The notes under the pieces were generated by a model. It ran no database searches and had not been told where the DNA came from. It saw only the letters and a program-made list of their open reading frames with translations. From Adiantum capillus-veneris (lineage: Eukaryota > Streptophyta > Polypodiopsida > Polypodiales > Pteridaceae): DNA of 58,000 nt. Position numbers and translations under genes: made by a program. The stretch lies in the NCBI GenBank assembly GCA_014529385.2, contig CM043952.1:154457557-154515556 (forward strand), given 5' to 3'. Position 1 is the stretch's first letter; each line of letters begins with the position of its first letter. This document shows, piece after piece, positions 32,622-44,058 of the stretch.

Positions 32622-33058
32622 GTGCGCACCCTCCACACTATCTCGCACGGGCATGCTCAAATGGGATCGACGGCTGAGGTGATTTGGGCCATCGGATGTG
32701 CATTTGCTAAATTCGGGGCGTTTTGGTAAATTCGGGAAGAAAAGTAAATTCGGGCAGGCTTGTAAATTCGGGTCAATCCGCACCTCATGTTTCGAACCCC
32801 CAACCTCCCCACCACGAGCCATGTGCACTAACCAATACACCCTCATGCGTACGTTGAAATATAGGTGATTCGAGTACGCCATATTGTAAATGTGGGCCGA
32901 TTAGTAAATTCGGGGTAAATTTGTAAATTCAAGCAAATTGGTAAATTCGAAGCAACCTCAGATCTGATGATCCATAATTGACACGCGTCGCCTTTTCCTC
33001 CTCCATCATTGATCCCATTTGACCATGCCCGTGTGATATAGTGATGAGGTGTGCGCAC
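32622..33058. mobile_element. Candidate MITE/foldback element with 47-48 bp inverted ends and internal TAAATTCGGG array
   Basis: The left end (32622-32668: GTGCGCACCCTCCACACTAT...) is an imperfect inverted copy of the right end (33011-33058: ...GTGATGAGGTGTGCGCAC). Matches include GTGCGCAC, CACGGGCATG and CAAATGGGATC. Between them about eight copies of GTAAATTCGGG or near variants occur at irregular 15-30 bp spacing (32689-32955). No transposase is encoded. I cannot see a clear target duplication. The size (437 bp) and structure fit a non-autonomous DNA transposon; the superfamily is not determined. Confidence 0.6.
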
Positions 33059-33387
33059 CCTTTCATAAAGAGAACAGATAATAGATAATAGCCTAGATTC
33101 ATCTCTGCCCCTTTTCACCGCAGATTCATGTGTTCCATTCTCTCTCGTCCACTTTCAGAGATTCTTTGGAATTTCCGTTAAAGATTCTCGTTGTTACAAA
33201 GCTCTCCAGACTCTCCCCCCCCCCACCAAAAAACTCCATGGTGACTGCACACGTCTTATATTTCGGCAAACCCATTTTCTTTAAAAGATTCTCTCTCTCT
33301 CTCTCTCTCTCTCTCATTCTTTCCCTTTCTTGTGAGCAGCAGGGAACAAGGCTTGGTGGGCTGCTTTGCCTCGACATGCCGAGTCCC
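33059..33387. other. No gene; C run and (CT)n tract
   Basis: Contains TCTCCCCCCCCCCACC near 33210-33226 and a (CT)n run at about 33291-33314. Short open frames on both strands are translations of these tracts. Confidence 0.6.
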
Positions 33388-33830
33388 GTATAAGGGGTAT
33401 GAGCCTCCCGAAAACGGCCACGGGAGGGGACCCCCCACCTAGACACGCTAGCCTCACTCCACGCACTCGTGCACCGTGGGGGTTCCGCGCAAGGTTCCCC
33501 AGCGCACGCTATGACCCTCCGTGAGTGCGGGGGAGCTTGAGGCTACGTGGGGCTAGGGACCCGGAACGCAAGACCCGTGAAACGCACCACGGCCGCCGAC
33601 CCACGGAACTCAACTCACCCGAGCCGGTCCCGTCCGAGCCGGGCCCCTTGAAGACAAACACCTCGCCCGAGCCGGGCCCCTTGAAGGCAAACGCACCTCG
33701 ACCCGAGCCGGTCCCGTCCGAGCCGGGCCCCTTGAAGGCAAACGCACCTCGACCCGAGCCGGGCCCTTTTCTCCGCAAACGCGTCCACCACGCTTCTCCG
33801 CATGACGGCCCCAACTCTCGGGTCGTCACA
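33388..33830 (+). repeat. First LTR of the TRIM-like element
   Basis: 443 bp, starting GTATAAGGGGTATGAGCC. The TG expected at the start is missing or mutated. It holds a variable GC-rich array (33627-33775) with three GAGCCGGGCCCCTTGAAG units. The open frames over it, rich in PSEPGPLK, are produced by the array. Confidence 0.8.
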
Positions 33831-33832
33831 CT

Positions 33833-33843
33833 TGGTATCAGAG
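33833..33843 (+). other. Primer-binding site, initiator-Met tRNA type
   Basis: TGGTATCAGAG two bases after the first LTR. Confidence 0.85.
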
Positions 33844-34706
33844 CTCCAGGCCCCCGTTCCAGAGCTCCAGGCCCCCGTCCCCGTGACGCGCCCAACCCCG
33901 GGCCGTCACACTACCTCCCCGTGACGCGCCCAACCCCCGGGCCGTCACCACTACTCCAAACACAAAGGAAAGATGCGAGCCAGACAGGGCTCTTCTTATC
34001 AAAAACAGAAAGAGAAAAACGCGATGGACTAACTCAACTTAGTTCGTCGCGCCCGGCCACTTTTGTGGCCCATGCTGAGCTGAAGACCCATTCAAGTCTA
34101 CAAGAGACCAAAAGGGCACCGTGCTAGCCCTCCAAATGATGTCCACACAGGGACAAACTGGGATCAGTTTGACGATTGAAGATTCAGCCAAAGCCTTCAT
34201 GGTGTCATGACGACCAAAGCTACTTTAACCTAAAGACTGCATCTAACCAAGTAACCTTACCCGACTCAAGATTCAGCGATTGGAAACCAAAGCTGGTGTC
34301 AGCCTAAGTCTACAACGCGCGTCAAAATGACGGTAAGTTTCCTTGCAACTTCGCAAGGGCTGCATTGCGACGGACCTTCCTTCACATTCCACTTTCAAGA
34401 AGTCTCCGCGCGGACCAACGCAGCAGGTGGCTCCGCGCACATCGGGTTACCTTTTGGGGAATGCTCAAGTATGGGGAATTCTACTTGGGTATTCAAAGCA
34501 TATTTTTTCAGCCTTCTTCCAAAAACACAAAAATACACACACTTCATTCCCAAAATTCCAAAAACAAAGCATGCTACCTACTTGCATTCGGGTACAGTTT
34601 TCACGCACTTTGCACTATATGCACCCCTTAGACCTTTGGCCCATGCATAGCCAAGCTCTCTTTTCCCTTCGTTCGACGAGGACGTCGAACTTTCTTCAAC
34701 TGGGGG
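33844..34706 (+). other. Interior of the TRIM-like element, no gene
   Basis: Begins with short tandem repeats: AGAGCTCCAGGCCCCCGT twice, and CCGTGACGCGCCCAACCCC twice. The rest is non-repetitive, with several short open frames that match nothing I know. The last bases before the second LTR are the purine-rich ACTGGGGG. Confidence 0.55.
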
Positions 34707-35116
34707 TGTATATAAGGGGTATGAGCCTCCCGAAAACGGCCACGGGAGGGGACCCCCCACCTAGACACGCTAGCCTCACTCCACGAACTCGTGCACCGTG
34801 GGGGCTCCGCGCAAGGTTCCCCAGGGCACGCTATGACCCTCCGTGAGTGCGGGGGAGCCTGAGGCTATGTGGGGCTAGGGACCCGGAACGCAAGACCCGC
34901 GAAACGCACCACGGCCGCCGACCCACGAAACTCAACTCGCCCGAGCCGGTCCCGTCCGAGCCGGGCCCCTTGAAGACAAACACCTCGCCCGAGCCGGTCC
35001 CGTCCGAGCCGGGCCCCTTGAAGACAAACGCACCTCGACCCGAGCCGGTCCCTTTTCTCCGCAAACGCGCCCACCACGCTTCTCCGCATGACGACCCCAA
35101 CTCTCGGGTCGTCACA
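34707..35116 (+). repeat. Second LTR of the TRIM-like element
   Basis: 410 bp, starting TGTATATAAGGGGTATGAGC. It is shorter than the first mainly because the GC-rich array has two rather than three GAGCCGGGCCCCTTGAAG units. The TATATAA box sits at bases 3-9 of the LTR, leaving almost no upstream U3. Confidence 0.8.
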
Positions 35117-35118
35117 CT

Positions 35119-35129
35119 TAGTATCAGAG
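35119..35129 (+). other. Second primer-binding site, one base changed
   Basis: TAGTATCAGAG follows the second LTR. It differs from the first site by G to A at the second base, which would weaken tRNA priming. Confidence 0.75.
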
Positions 35130-35166
35130 CCACGTTTCCGTGACGCGCCCAACCCCGGGTTGTCAC

Positions 35167-35528
35167 ATCCCGACTCCCTACCCCCGACCTGATGAGAGGC
35201 TGTAGTGGAAGCTGCAAGCAGCTTGTACAAGACAAATAATGTATGGGTTTTGTCTGTGTGCGTGAGAGGGAGAGATGGGGAAAGGCAAAAATGAGTGAGG
35301 GCAAAAGGGGGTTGGGCTGCTGCTCCTGTTGTACAGACCCATCATCATCATCGTCTTCCTCTCCATCATTCTCTTCTCTTTTCTTCCTGTGGCCCTGCCT
35401 GCGGACAACGCAGCACAATTCCTTCGCACTATTACTTGCTCTCGAGTCGTCTGCTCGATTCGACTACCACACACACACTCTTCTCTCTCTCTCTCTCTCT
35501 CTGCTCGATTCGACTACCGCACACACAC

Positions 35529-35564
<36 letters not shown>

Positions 35565-35716
35565 GGGTGCATGTGTGTCTCTTTGTGGAAATTGTGGCTT
35601 TGTTTATTGGCATATCTTGCCCCCCTTCCCCACTGTTGACAGCCGCAAATTCATGATGTGACCCCATTTCGCTCCTCCTGAATATACCGCCATTCTCTCT
35701 CGCTTCTTCATTATTG

Positions 35717-35760
<44 letters not shown>

Positions 35761-35994
35761 TACTCCCGCCCTCTTGGGCTCCTTCCCAGCTTCCTGCGAC
35801 GCGTTGCTCACCGTCCCCCTCAGTAGCCTTGGTTCAATATTCGTTAGTTCGCAGCCCCAGCTACCTCTGCTTCTTCCAAGGGTCATAAAGACATCACAAA
35901 GGCTCTCTTCTTGTGAGTCCTTTGCCCGCTCTCTTCTGTCTATCTCTCTTCGCACCTTATTGCATGTGTGCATGAATGTACAAGAAATAAGCGC

Positions 35995-36034
<40 letters not shown>

Positions 36035-36125
36035 CGAGAGAGAGAGAGAGAGGGAGGTAGGTTTGCGGAGCTAATGGTGCTGGGGGTGCGCATGTTGGAA
36101 TGTAGAGAGAGCCAGAAAGTTCAGA
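35167..36125 (+). promoter_or_regulatory. Upstream/5' leader region of the ACR gene, with (CT)n and (GA)n tracts
   Basis: No protein gene is credible here. (CT)n tracts lie at about 35482-35500, 35531-35561 and 35718-35754, and a (GA)n tract at about 35999-36053, 73 bp before the ATG. The phrase CTGCTCGATTCGACTACC occurs at 35451 and 35501. Long CT/GA tracts are common in plant 5' leaders and can bind GAGA-type (BPC) factors, but no start site can be fixed by eye. The long open frames across this block on both strands are microsatellite translations. Confidence 0.5.
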
Positions 36126-38822
36126 ATGGAGCCGGTTCGCTGGCCGTACTTCGACCCAGAATATGAGACATTAAGTCAGAGAATCAATCCACCAAGGTAT
36201 GTTATCTATCTGGCTCTGTTTTCTCCTCCATACATCGATGGCTTCACTGCATTTCTGGCGGATTAGCTTCTCCCTGAATCAACTGCAGAACTTCATTTTA
36301 TATCACCCACAGAGTCTGTATGTTACAGTGTCTTGAATTTTTTATGGAGTGGCTATATTACCTCACCGGTAGACCTGCACTTCAAAGCTCCTGTAATCTC
36401 TTGTTGAACCAAGAACGTCCACGAGCATGGTTGAGGTTTTGTTTCAAACAGTTTTTCTCCCCACAGGAAGCATTCTCAAGTAAAATTTCACAATAGGGAA
36501 AAAATACCATAAAGCTCCTCTTTTGGGCTTTATTTGAGTATGGTCTAGTTGAGGATGGAACATGGAACTATCTTATCTTGTATCCTTTTGCCCTAATTTT
36601 CTGAGCTTGCCATGTCACGTGGAATCAGTTTGTTCATGCCTAGTGCATATCCACCCGTTGTTTTGAGTTTCAATTTTCCTGTATCTCAGGGTGGTTATAG
36701 AAAACGAGTCATGCGAAAAGTGCACTTTAGTCAAGGTAATCCCTTGTGTTCCTTATGTACATGTGATTAACCTCTGTCTTCTCTTTGCAATGAACAGGTT
36801 GTCTCAAGTCCTTCTTATCCACAAAGAGGTTTGTTTTACAGGTTGATAGTGCAAATAAGCATGGAATCCTCCTAGAAGTTGTTCAAGTACTCACAGATCT
36901 TGATCTCACTATATGGAAAGCATACATATCCTCAGATGGCAGCTGGTTTATGGATGGTATGCATTGTATATTTGTATATGTATTTGAAGTCATGTTGTTC
37001 ATGGATGATGGTCCGTCTCTGGTAGAAGCTTCTTTTCACTTCACGCTCTAGAGATCTGTCCCAGTGTGCTTGGCTGTGTATGTCCGTCTACTTTTGCTTT
37101 ATGTGTGCAGTGGAATGTGTATCTTAATTTACCTCATTGGATGTTAATCTTAAAGAGTACATAAAATATGATCTTGGTAGTATTTTCCCAATCTGAGGTT
37201 GAATAACAAGGGTTTGCCTGCTTGCAGTATTTCATGTAACCGATCAGCTTGGTCACAAGCTTACGGACAAGAGACTGATTGAATTCATTCAACAGGTTTG
37301 TGAGGCCTTTGTTCATGCTTGAAAGGGCAAGTGGTATACTCTTGGAGCATGAGTTGGAGATATAACCTCACTATAAACTAGTGTGTTCCAGTTGAATTAA
37401 TCATGTTGGATATCTTGTATGAGCTATTCCCTTTCCAAGAAAAAGGGGGGGGGGGGGGAGGTGTGTGTGTGTGTGTGTGTGTGTGAAGTGAGGAGTAATA
37501 AGCAAATCAACACTGGGGCCCATTGGCTTATAGATTTTGTTTGGTTATCTCTCTACAATGACATATCAATATATTGAAGATCAATAATGTTTTTGGTTGC
37601 AGTCTTTGGGTGCAAAGAGAGCCATTGCAACGCCTGAGGTTCGAACATGTTTGGGACGTACCGTGGGTGTGCAATCTATAGCTGAGCATACAGCTATAGA
37701 ACTAACTGGCACAGACCGACCGGGCTTACTCTCTGAGATCTCTGCTGTACTTACGAGCTTAAAGTGCAATGTTGTGGCTGCAGAGGTTTGGACACACAAT
37801 GCAAGAGTTGCTTGCGTAGTCTATATTACAGATCAAGCCAGCAGTGGCCCTATTGAAGATGCCCAAAAGCTTGCATCCATTAAGGAGCAATTCCGGAATC
37901 TTTTGAAGGCATCTGACGATCCGAAAGGTCCAAAAACCGATGTATCCATGGGCCTGACTCACACTGAAAGGCGGCTACATCAGATGATGTTTGCAGATCG
38001 CGATTATGAGGGTTCTTCACCCCCTTCGCCTACAAATTGCAGGGACCGGCCGATAATTACCATTGACAATTGTGCTGAGAAAGGGTATTCAGTTGTGAAC
38101 ATTCGCAGCAGGGACCGACCCAAGTTGCTTTTTGACACTGTTTGCACACTTACTGATATGCAATATGTGGTTTTCCATGCGACGATTGATTCAGACGGGC
38201 CTTATGCAATCCAGGTAAGTTTTTCTCAACAAGGGCTCCTTGGGCAATGACAGGGGCCTTACTAACTCCTGCTGCATGGAGTGGAACAGGAGTACTATAT
38301 ACGCCATATGGATGGGTGTACATTGGACACAGAAGGGGAGAGGCAGAGAGTCATTAAATGTCTTGAGGCGGCAATAGAGAGAAGAGTATCACAGGTACCT
38401 CTGCCAAAAGCTTTTTCATTGTGTTGTTTGTTTTTTTCGAAATCAAGGCCAAACCTTTTCCTTTTCTTATTTCCCAGGGGATCAGGCTTGAGCTGTGCAC
38501 GAGCGACAGAGTAGGGTTGCTGTCAGATGTGACTCGGATTTTCCGCGAAAATGGCCTGTCTGTTGCCAGGGCTGATGTGACAACGCAGGGGAACAAAGCT
38601 CTCAATACGTTTTATGTCACTAATGCCTCAGGAGGCTCAGTGGACATGAAGATTTTAGAGGCTATGCGAAATGAGATCGGTCAACAGATACTGCATGTCA
38701 AAGATGTGCCAAAGTTGGGAATGGCGTATGCTGCAGATGCCTTAGGAAAGGGTGGCTTCTCCTTTGGAAGCCTCATCAAGTCTCAATGGGAACGGTTCTC
38801 GTCTAATATAGGATTAGTGTGA
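36126..38822 (+). CDS. ACT domain-repeat (ACR) protein, four ACT domains, seven exons, 453 aa
   Basis: Exons by splice sites and frame: 36126-36196, 36690-36735, 36842-36956, 37228-37295, 37603-38214, 38290-38394 and 38478-38822. All introns are GT-AG and the joined length, 1,362 nt, keeps one frame from ATG ([14 protein letters not shown]) to TGA. Four ACT domains lie at about residues 34-105, 129-200, 261-335 and 341-415. Ligand-side motifs include [45 protein letters not shown] and [15 protein letters not shown]. The linker motif [14 protein letters not shown] is typical of the plant four-ACT ACR group, whose length is about 450 aa. ACT domains usually bind amino acids or other small effectors. 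Plant ACR proteins are thought to be sensors or regulators, but this member's ligand is unknown. The conserved start, no stops and clean splice sites suggest a working gene. Which ACR paralogue it matches cannot be decided by eye. Confidence 0.93.
37445..37486. repeat. G run and (GT)n inside ACR intron 4
   Basis: A run of about 14 G, then AGG and (TG)n. It lies well inside intron 37296-37602, away from its splice sites. Confidence 0.9.
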
Positions 38823-40739
38823 GGTATGAGAAGGGAGGATGTGAGTGACTAAGGTTCAGGAATTTAGCATGTGATGTAAGAGTGGAGATTTGCATTGTTC
38901 GGTGCACCAAGAACAGAAAGTGTCTGTATATATCTTGTTAGAGAAGCTGCAAGCATGGCAAGCTATCTTCCTTTAAAACCATCGCATGCGATTATGCGGT
39001 ATATGTGGCGTGCAATTAGGATGGCCCAATCAGCTAGTACGTCTTGCTTTGCTCTTATGATTGTGTTTAAGGGCGAGCTTCAGGCTTCAAAGGTTACTCT
39101 ACAGGAAGCTACTACTGATGGGTTGGTCTCTTGTTTGGGTTGGTCTGCATCTGGTAGGGATGTTTATTTGAGATGTATGACAAAGGAGCTGTATCATATA
39201 TCCTAGGTATTTGAATGGCTTTGAGTTTAACTCTGTGTCCATCCTTTGCAAGTTGGAAGAGGTGGTGAAATGGGCGAGTTATTCCGTCATTGTTGGATTG
39301 TGCTTTTGATGATAATGAGATACTGAAGGTAGCATGCAATGCTGCCTGGGTTGCTCCTGGGAAAGTGGCCATTCAGAAGGTACTCAACGATTAAATAGCT
39401 TTGTTTTGTGCTAGCAGAAATGATCTGATAGACAAGGTTGTCATGGTTAGCAGAAATGATCTGATAGACTTCCCTCTGCGCTCGACAAGAGGGTATATTA
39501 TAGCAATGATGCAAGAGTGATTACAGTAATGTTGTCTGATACAAGCCTTGCATGTATCAAGGCGACCCTCTTTGTTTCACATGGAATCGGACAGCATCAT
39601 TATGTTCAAGAAAAAATAGGCTGTTAGCCTAAGATCGTTTTTGTAAATGATGAGGCTATATAAAGCCATGTGGATCAATCTAGGCCGCTCAATCACGAAG
39701 CACACCTCTTCTTGCCCGCTGTCTGCAAGTGGATATGCGATCCACTACAAGTTTTAGACATCTTCTCACTTCGAAAAGAGTTCCTTTTTTACACCCCAAT
39801 GTGTAAAAAACCTAGGACGTGACTTATCTTTCTCATTGCTCTTTTTGTTTCCTATGGTTATTTTATTAATTATGCATCAAATTTTCTTATTCTCAAAGTG
39901 AGAATAAATCTCTTGCAAAATAATATAGTGGCTTGAAAATTGATAGAGCTCATAACTATTGTTATCTTTCTTCAATTCTTAAGAGAGAAACTATTCACAC
40001 ATAATATTTGATGGTCGTATGGAATGAATAAACCAATACACAACTTCATGGGGTGAACTTTTTCTAATTGAGGCTCTTAAAAGGTCATACCGCGAAGTAG
40101 GTAAAATTTAGCCCCGTAATAATTAGCACCTTAGAAAAAAATTTATTCTATATTTCATATTTCCAATGCAAATACTTTTCACTTATACATCTTATAATGA
40201 TAAATGCTACTCTTGACCGAGAGAATTATCAATCTTGAGTGTTAATTATTTTCACTTTTGACATTGAAAAATTTTCATTCTTAAGAAATTTTTTACAAGC
40301 TAATCAATACATTGGATAGGTACAAAACCATTGGAAAAAATTCTAGTTGGAGCCTTGCCTTGATTTTCTATGCAAAAGAGACATCGACAGTCATCGTCAT
40401 TGCAAAAACTTGAACAGGGTATTTTTTCACTTCACAATGACAAAAGGATCCTTAATTGCATATATAATCTTTTTGTAGCAAAAGTTTACATGTTAGAAAC
40501 ATTCAACACCTCTAATGTAGTTTCATAGCTATAGATTTATCACATACTGAAAGGAATCTCTATCTTGTACGCATAAAATTATCCAAATTATGAGATAACC
40601 TCAATTCATACATCTTTTATGGCTAGTTGTTTAGTTTGAAATCTGTTAATAGTGGCCAATCAACTATTATATGTCAAACATTTAAGACTACAACAGGAGC
40701 AATAATGCTTTAAGATCATATCGATTATATCTTGTCCCG
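38823..40739. other. ACR 3' flank, then AT-rich DNA; no gene recognised
   Basis: The first few hundred bases probably include the ACR 3' untranslated region; I cannot fix the poly(A) site. TAGCAGAAATGATCTGATAG occurs twice (39413 and 39450). GGCTATATAAAGCC near 39654 is a TATA box inside a short inverted repeat, perhaps from an old LTR. From 39780 the sequence is AT-rich with no credible ORF. Confidence 0.45.
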
Positions 40740-41707
40740 TGTAAGGGAATTGGACTTGTTATATCAAGAGTAACGGAATTAAGATAATTGTTGTGAGAAT
40801 TTCTTTATGAGAATTCTTCATGAGCATAAGAAGAATACTTAATTAGAGATAGCAAAATAACCATTAAACCTAGTTAACTTGGCATCAACAATACTTGTAA
40901 AAGAGAGAGTTTGGTAAGTTGACAACAGTTGAGGAACTGATTTACTTGGAGCTGGTCCCCCCTCCACAAGGCTTTTGTATTATAGATTCTCCCATGAAAA
41001 GAGACTTGGTACAATGCAAGCTTTGTGTTCCTTGAGACCTCGTTGATGCAATGAAGATGGGAAGCTTCATGCACCAAGATTATGCCCTTAGCTAACTTGT
41101 CCCTGGCCTCAATCCCAAGAGCTCAGACACCTTCAAAGGTGGAGAGAGCTAGTAGGGAGTGAGGGTTGGGAAGAGGAAGAAGTAGCATACAAGAAAGAAG
41201 TACTTTCCTCACCATAGATTACTCTGGGAGCTTAGCTTAGCATAGTAATATAGATGGTAGAGAAGATGAGCATGCCATTGAAGCTTGGCTCTTGGTTGGA
41301 ATTGCATTCCATAGCCAAGAGTTGTTGGTGTAGGCTCTCAACTTCTCAAGATTGGAGAAGGAGATGAAGCTCTTGCTCAACACAATGAGAATGAATGTGT
41401 GAGTGTGTGTGTGGGGGAGAGAGAGTATACCCACAAGCACACCCCCTTCTTGCTTTGGTCAACCTCCTCTTCTAGCTCAAGCTTGCATTTGATTGGACCT
41501 CACCAAGCCTAGCCAATCACATTCTTTAGTTATATCAAGCAACAAGGGTAGCATTTGGACAAGTGTCCTCCTTTCCCATTTGAGAGAGAGGACTTGAATA
41601 ATGCTTGGATAAATATTTAAATAAACTAAATTCTCATTGGACCCCTTTAGAGGCCATCCAATAGGCTTTAGGTACAACATGAGGGTAGCATGGGTAGGTG
41701 CTTGACA
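40740..41707 (-). repeat. Left (3') LTR of the fragmentary Gypsy element
   Basis: 968 bp. The plus strand runs TGTAAGGGAATTGGACTTG to GTAGGTGCTTGACA. It matches the right LTR except for scattered changes and one short duplication found only on the right. Confidence 0.8.
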
Positions 41708-41830
41708 TGTGTCTCAAAGTCAACTCTCAATTATAGAATTATACGCATAGAGAAAGTCATAGGTTTTTTTGACACAATAAGTCTGTGTCATTTTTTACAG
41801 TCTACAAGCATTTTGGCTCCAATCGAATTC

Positions 41831-41869
<39 letters not shown>

Positions 41870-42169
41870 GCCATGGATTTTGTGGTATGAAATCCATTGA
41901 GAACATTTTACTCCCCAAGGAGCTTAAATCTGTGATTTTTTTCTTGCATACGTGTTGGCACCTATTTAGCACATGCATTGCATTTACTGTGATTTCATGA
42001 CATATATACATTGTCTTATGGATATTATCATTGTATGCCATTGTGGAGCCAATTCTAACTTGTTTTATCATCATTCCCAAATTTTTTTTAGACTCGGCCC
42101 GGAATAGCTCTTTTTGAGACTGTGGCTAGTCACATGTCTACATAACCTTTTGTGCGAATAGTTGCGTTA
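41708..42169. other. No gene; (GT)n at about 41832-41869
   Basis: Interior of the fragmentary Gypsy element or of the old Copia insertion. It contains an uninterrupted 38-bp GT microsatellite. Part may be leader of the old Copia copy, which becomes recognisable at 42170. Confidence 0.5.
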
Positions 42170-43228
42170 GGATTTTTTTAAAGGCAAGCACTGTGGGTTG
42201 GGTTACCCAATGTAAGGTGGATTAGGTTGTTAAAGATCCCCACTCATGGCCTCACCGCAAGATATGTATAGAAGGGTATAGGTGCTTTGACACCAAGTTT
42301 GCAATCTTTTGATAGTTCTTTTGACAAATATATGTTAGTTGATGCCCTGTTGGCTCTCTTTGACAATGTATGCATTGTCTTTCTTGAGTTTATCTTGAGA
42401 TTTTGATATTTGTACAAAGGAGTCTTTGTCAAAATTTCTACAAAAATTTGCCATGAATTCCTAGTCTCTCTCTCTCTTTCATTTTCTCTGGTTAGTTACG
42501 ATTGAGTCTTCTAAAAAAAGAGTATTACATCAAGACTTGGATTGCACGAACTTCATGATATGGAAGCAACATATGCTATTTTAGTCAATAAAGGCCTTGC
42601 AATACCATTGAAAGAGTGTAAACAGGGTGTTTACATTGAAGATGAGTGGGAAGAGTTGGATGATTTTGCAATGGTGACAGTTTGTCTTCACCTTGGTGAG
42701 TCTATTTTCTTCACGAATATGGATAAGACCACTGCAAAGAAATTATGGGAGTCATTATACTCAATTTGTGATGGCAAGAGTGCCTCGAACAAATTTTTTA
42801 TATGAAAAATATCATGCGTTTGAACATGAAAGAGGGTAGTAGTGTCAGCTCACACTTGAATGCATTCAACAGTCTGTTTTCGTAGCTTACATGTAAGGGA
42901 CTCAAATTTGATGATAAGCTTAGTGTTAGTAGGTTAGCTTGATGATTTGGGCTCTACTATCATAATTTCCAGCAATGGTTCTTGGATTATTTGCAAGGGG
43001 AATTTGGTCATCTTGAAAGGACACAATTCTAGCTCATTGTACTCTTTGTATGTCTCTTTTGTGAAAGAGAATTCCATTTATCTTGGTGAGCTATTGTATA
43101 CTCGGTTATGGCATAGTCAGCTTGGTCATATGAGTCAAAAAGGAATGAAACAAATTCAGAGTTTGGGCTATGTAACTATGTTAAACTATTTTGATTTTAT
43201 TTTGTGTTAGCGTTGTATTTATGGCACT
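42170..43228 (+). pseudogene. Old, internally deleted Copia remnant of the same family as 45460-51005
   Basis: The leader phrase GGTTGGGTTACCCAATGTAAG matches GGCTGGGTTACCCAGTGTGAG at 46282 in the young element. The Gag part at 42542-42805 (EDEWEELDDFAMVTVCLHLG) matches the young Gag (EDEWEELDELACSTIMLTLA). The pre-integrase part at 42947-43210 (LWHSQLGHMSQKGMKQI) matches LWHRRLGHMSKRGMEIL. The region between, including the zinc knuckle and protease, is deleted. No LTRs of this copy are visible. Confidence 0.75.
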
Positions 43229-44058
43229 TTATCTTTGGCATTGCTTGCAAGAAATTGCTTCATGATGGAAATTCGTAGAGTTTTCCATGTCTTGGGAGCT
43301 TTACCATTGCCACGGAGACTAGCCCACCATTGTTGGTTGGAAGTGCATAGCTACATGACGTATCTTGGAGGACTCTATGAAGCACTCATCTCCAAAGGTC
43401 GCTTCAAATTGTTGGATGAAGGCCAAATCTTTGTTTGTAGCACCAAAGGTTCCATCATAGGTGAGAAAAGAGATTCTCTTTCCTCCCTCCTTGAACTTAT
43501 TTTGTAGGACCTTTTCCAAGCAGCATAGGATTTGCGATGTCCTCCTCTCTTGTATTCTCTAGGAGAAACATCGTTGCTTTCATTGGAAGAGGAGAAAGAT
43601 GATGAAGATAGAGAAGAGGGTGACCTCTTTCTCGCCTTTTTCTTCCTTTGACTCCTCTCTTCCCTTTCGGAGTGGCGAGGAGAAGGACTATAGGGCGATC
43701 TTTTCCTCTTGGAAGGAATTGGAGATCGTCAAGACCGCTGTCTTCATGGAGCCACATCTTCAGACGAATTTGGAGATTCCCCTCTTTCTCATTCATTGGA
43801 TTCCTCCTCTTCTCTTACGGAGAGAGTCTTATTTTGGAAGTTTCAACAAGAGGCTTCCTAAGCTCTCTCTCTTCTTGGAGAGGTAGGGAAATCCCATAAG
43901 CATGAAGTTGTTGGGTAACTTAAGGCAGGGCTGACCATAGCTTGTTGCAACCTAGTAACAAGATAGTTTACAAACATTGGGGCATCATCAGCATCACCTT
44001 CATGTGCAAAATCAAAGTCATCAATATTCATTCTACTCTCTCTATTATTGTCAACCAT
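43229..44058 (-). pseudogene. Ty3/Gypsy gag fragment
   Basis: A minus-strand ATG at 44058 (MVDNNRESRMNIDDFDF) lies about 390 bp after the primer site. After several frame changes, 43519-43319 contains ISFLTYDGTFGATNKDLAFI and ESSKIRHVAMHFQ. The next frame gives QQWWASLRGNG. Together these match the capsid domain of a plant Ty3/Gypsy Gag. A basic, Ser-rich piece in 43796-43497 lies between. At least two frameshifts break it, and similarity stops at the old Copia fragment near 43229. Confidence 0.7.

Larger units (their letters stand above)
33388..35166 (+). mobile_element. TRIM-like non-autonomous LTR element in LTR-internal-LTR-internal form
   Basis: Two GC-rich repeats (33388-33830 and 34707-35116) each end GGGTCGTCACA and are each followed directly by an initiator-Met primer-site sequence. 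A purine-rich ACTGGGGG precedes the second repeat. The 876-bp internal part has no retroelement gene. After the second repeat the primer site and about 50 bp of internal sequence (CCGTGACGCGCCCAACCCCG) start again, then stop. This is what unequal recombination between LTRs would leave. No target duplication can be tested because the right half is truncated. Confidence 0.75.

Noticed and set aside
32789-32834. tRNA gene on the minus strand
   Set aside because: A- and B-box-like motifs are present, but the acceptor and T stems do not pair, so it is not a tRNA; kept only as a possible pol III relic.
33525-34127. 200-codon PSEPGPLK-repeat protein
   Set aside because: The frame lies over the GC-rich array of the TRIM-like LTR, its homologue in the second LTR differs in repeat number, and both strands are open, as expected for a repeat.
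35464-36093. 209-codon minus-strand ORF upstream of ACR
   Set aside because: Dominated by Arg-Glu and Ser-Leu runs from GA/CT tracts; the plus strand is the leader of a real gene.
38895-39206. 103-codon ORF after the ACR gene
   Set aside because: No recognised motif; it lies in the probable 3' untranslated region and flank.
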